From NCBI RefSeq assembly GCF_030405905.1, contig NZ_JASATW010000002.1, forward strand, positions 299,211 to 363,210: a DNA stretch of 64,000 bases, in the 5' to 3' direction. Position numbers and translations under genes: made by a program. Positions 62,203 to 64,000 of this stretch are shown piece after piece. The stretch's first letter is position 1. Each line of letters opens with the position of its first letter. The notes below the pieces were generated by a model that saw only the letters and a list, made by a program, of their open reading frames with translations, did not search any database and was not told the origin of the DNA. The DNA comes from Sphaerothrix gracilis (GTDB lineage Bacteria; Cyanobacteriota; Cyanobacteriia; Phormidesmidales; Phormidesmidaceae).

Positions 62203-64000
62203 ATGGCTGATCCGGCAGCAACTCCCGAATATCCGCATGAGGCGATCGCTGATCGCCTTGGAGATCGACCGCTGCTGCCTGCGTCACCCTTAGGCCAGTC
62301 AGCCCCAAACCTGCAGTTCATGGTACCGCTAGGCGCGCGATCGCTCTCAACCCTAGATCCCTCAATTTTTCAAGTTGAAGGGCTGGGCGCTGGCAGCTAT
62401 CTCCAAGCCTTTCGAGACTGGCCGTTTCAGCCGCTGCAACCTGCTGTTCGTTCACCGCAGCCGTTACCTCCATCTACGCCCGCGATCGCTTCAAATCCGC
62501 CTGCTGTTCAGCGCCAACCGGAAACCCCGCCTCAGCCCGCCTCAGAAAGTAACGCTATTTTTGACACTCTCAGCGCCCTGGCCGGTAGCGATCCCGACTG
62601 GCCACCAGAAGCGCCTGTCACTGCGGTATCCGCCCCTACGCCTCTAACTGATTTAACGGACAGCTCTCATCGCCTTAGCTTACCAGCCGCCGCTGCCGCG
62701 TCAGAGGGACAGCCGCCCTCCCCTCAGACCTCTATGCCTGAACCCCCAACTGACACCTCCCGCAGTTCTGGGGCGGAAGTCGTTCAGCGATCGCCAGCAC
62801 TACCCAATCAATCGCCTACAGCGCCTAGCGCCTCTGCGCCCACAGCCGCCAGTTCTTCTGGTGATTCAATAGACAGCCGTTCAACCGAGCGGCTAGATCC
62901 GCGATCGCCCGCACCTTCTAGTCCCGCGCTCAAGCAAACTCAACCAGCCAGTGTCTCTGAGGAGTCCACTTCTGTGGCGGAGCCTTTAGCCGGTGAAGCT
63001 GTTTCAGCAAGTAGGCAAGTGCAGCGATCGCCTCAGCCTAGCCCACCGGCTTCCCTGCCAGCCCCTAGAACGGCTGAATCTGCAGCACAACCTACTCCAT
63101 CGCCTGCAGTATCTCAGAACCCACAAATTGCCGAAAAGCCTGTCAATCAGTCAGAGAACCTGCAACGGCAAGAGGATTCTGCTTCAATATCTGCAGAAAG
63201 TCAGCCTCCGGCCGTCTCTGATTTACCCGTTTCAAGGCAAGCCGACATCTCCCCGGAAATCGCCGCGCCGCCAATCTCTCCACCACAGTCTCAACAGACT
63301 GCGATACCGACCAATAAGCCAACCACTACCGCTGAAGCTGTCAGCCAGGCAGCCGATTCTCAACCAGAGATTTTAGACCAGCGATTGCCTCAAGCAGTAG
63401 AATCTCCTGACGAACTGCCCGCTTTAGCAGCGCCTACTTCACAGGGGAATAGCTTGCTCCAGCCGCTGACCGATGAGCCAGGAAATTTACCTGGAGTGCC
63501 ATCGTCCCCATCAGCGTCATCGTCCCCATCTACGCCATCGTCCCCATCAGCGCCATCGTCCCCATCCGCGTCAATATCCCCTCAGACAGCAGCTTCCCCC
63601 AGCCCAACTGCTGATTCCCCACCAGAGACTAGCCTCGTAGGTGAGCAAAAGGCCTCCTCCCCGCTTCAAGCTAAAGCCTCAGACAGTAGCTCCCCGGGAT
63701 CGTCTCCTACCCCAATGGTTCCGACCGTAGAAGATCCGTCTAATGCCAAACCGCCTCCCTCAGACGCAGACCGTACAGGCCGCAGCCCCGTCCAGCGATC
63801 GCCTGCGACCCGCCCGCCTGATCTCTCTGCAGTCCCGCCCGCGACCTCGCCGCCCGCAACGGCGGCTGCAGCGTCTAATTTGCCCTCTACAGATCTCAAT
63901 AGCTTATCCTCCAGCCCTCCTGCCTCCCCCGCCCGCCCGCCCAATCAGCCCGCTAGCCTGCAGAGTGGTAGCGAAGATACCCTAACTGCAGCGGCGCAGA
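62203..64000 (+). CDS. Very long Pro/Ser-rich disordered eCIS protein, partial
   Basis: Open for 599 codons from ATG 62203 to the window edge with no stop in frame. The first 85 residues have some order (FMVPLGARSLSTLDPSIFQV, then GSYLQAFRDWPFQPL). After that it is almost all Pro, Ser, Ala, Thr and Gln with no hydrophobic segment. VQRSP occurs at residues 194, 273 and 530. Four 18-bp units at 63499-63570 code for PSSPSA-type repeats. It is 42 bp after the fourth tube gene, so likely in the same operon. It may be a tail-associated scaffold, a long cargo or a linker to a C-terminal domain outside the window. Function unknown. Confidence 0.8.
   Translation, partial: MADPAATPEYPHEAIADRLGDRPLLPASPLGQSAPNLQFMVPLGARSLSTLDPSIFQVEGLGAGSYLQAFRDWPFQPLQPAVRSPQPLPPSTPAIASNPPAVQRQPETPPQPASESNAIFDTLSALAGSDPDWPPEAPVTAVSAPTPLTDLTDSSHRLSLPAAAAASEGQPPSPQTSMPEPPTDTSRSSGAEVVQRSPALPNQSPTAPSASAPTAASSSGDSIDSRSTERLDPRSPAPSSPALKQTQPASVSEESTSVAEPLAGEAVSASRQVQRSPQPSPPASLPAPRTAESAAQPTPSPAVSQNPQIAEKPVNQSENLQRQEDSASISAESQPPAVSDLPVSRQADISPEIAAPPISPPQSQQTAIPTNKPTTTAEAVSQAADSQPEILDQRLPQAVESPDELPALAAPTSQGNSLLQPLTDEPGNLPGVPSSPSASSSPSTPSSPSAPSSPSASISPQTAASPSPTADSPPETSLVGEQKASSPLQAKASDSSSPGSSPTPMVPTVEDPSNAKPPPSDADRTGRSPVQRSPATRPPDLSAVPPATSPPATAAAASNLPSTDLNSLSSSPPASPARPPNQPASLQSGSEDTLTAAAQ
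63499..63570 (+). repeat. Four 18-bp tandem units in the disordered protein
   Basis: Units of CCATCGTCCCCATCAGCG type begin at 63499, 63517, 63535 and 63553 with a few changes. Each codes for six residues (PSSPSA, SSSPST, PSSPSA, PSSPSA). The length is a multiple of three, so copy-number change keeps the frame. Confidence 0.85.

Noticed and set aside
63666..63944. A Gly/Ala/Arg-rich 92-codon frame antisense to the disordered protein
   Set aside because: It is the complement of Pro/Ser/Ala codons; the plus-strand frame is open for 599 codons and in operon context.
1..64000. tRNA, rRNA and CRISPR elements
   Set aside because: No T-arm-like GGTTCRANTCC sequence with a matching fold and no spaced direct repeats were found.

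Overview
The window is chromosomal DNA from a cyanobacterium, probably a filamentous or Leptolyngbya-like one (the lineage is inferred only from gene content). The palindrome GCGATCGC (HIP1) recurs dozens of times inside and between genes. The window carries psaD (photosystem I), a phytol-kinase-like gene, a BicA-type bicarbonate transporter, a PatD-like protein and several families found mainly in cyanobacteria. No rRNA, tRNA, CRISPR array or insertion sequence was found.

Left two thirds (1-46720): ordinary chromosomal genes in short transcription units. They include the 5' end of bioA behind a bifunctional rel gene; a patD-like gene; purN; a lone sugar-type ABC permease; a GAF histidine kinase; dprA; a GT39-like glycosyltransferase; an operon of two MscS channels flanking an unknown protein; small stress-type proteins (CsbD and others); an O-methyltransferase; cobM; a PAS hybrid kinase; a Tat-exported orthocaspase coupled to an SH3 protein; a large membrane TPR protein; a UDP-sugar epimerase; psaD, trpE and the phytol kinase gene; a Schlafen-type ATP-binding protein; a glycosyltransferase divergent from a methyltransferase; and bicA. 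Several small genes (44, 51 and 59 codons) lie in the gaps.

One stretch (12505-13774) is damaged by assembly, not by evolution. A run of ten N is followed by 115 bases that are the exact reversed, uncomplemented copy of a nearby segment, then by a 320-bp direct duplication. The true mscS-like gene can be rebuilt from the two sides as a 274-residue protein.

Right third (46761-64000): an extracellular-type contractile injection system (eCIS), a phage-tail-like nanomachine, cut by the window edge. A divergent control region (54036-54468) separates two arms. Rightward: a short DUF4255 cap-family protein, the sheath, three tube-family proteins, two paralogous tail-assembly proteins (the second with a zinc-knuckle-like CxxC end), an overlapping DUF6760 gene, a CHASE2 membrane protein, a small helical protein, a fourth tube-family protein and the start of a very long Pro/Ser-rich disordered protein. 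Leftward: a histidine kinase and NarL-type regulator, a second larger DUF4255 protein, a small protein, an AAA+ ATPase, a zincin-motif protein that looks like a cargo toxin, and a small protein of unknown role. Baseplate, spike and tail-fibre genes are not in the window and should lie beyond the right edge.
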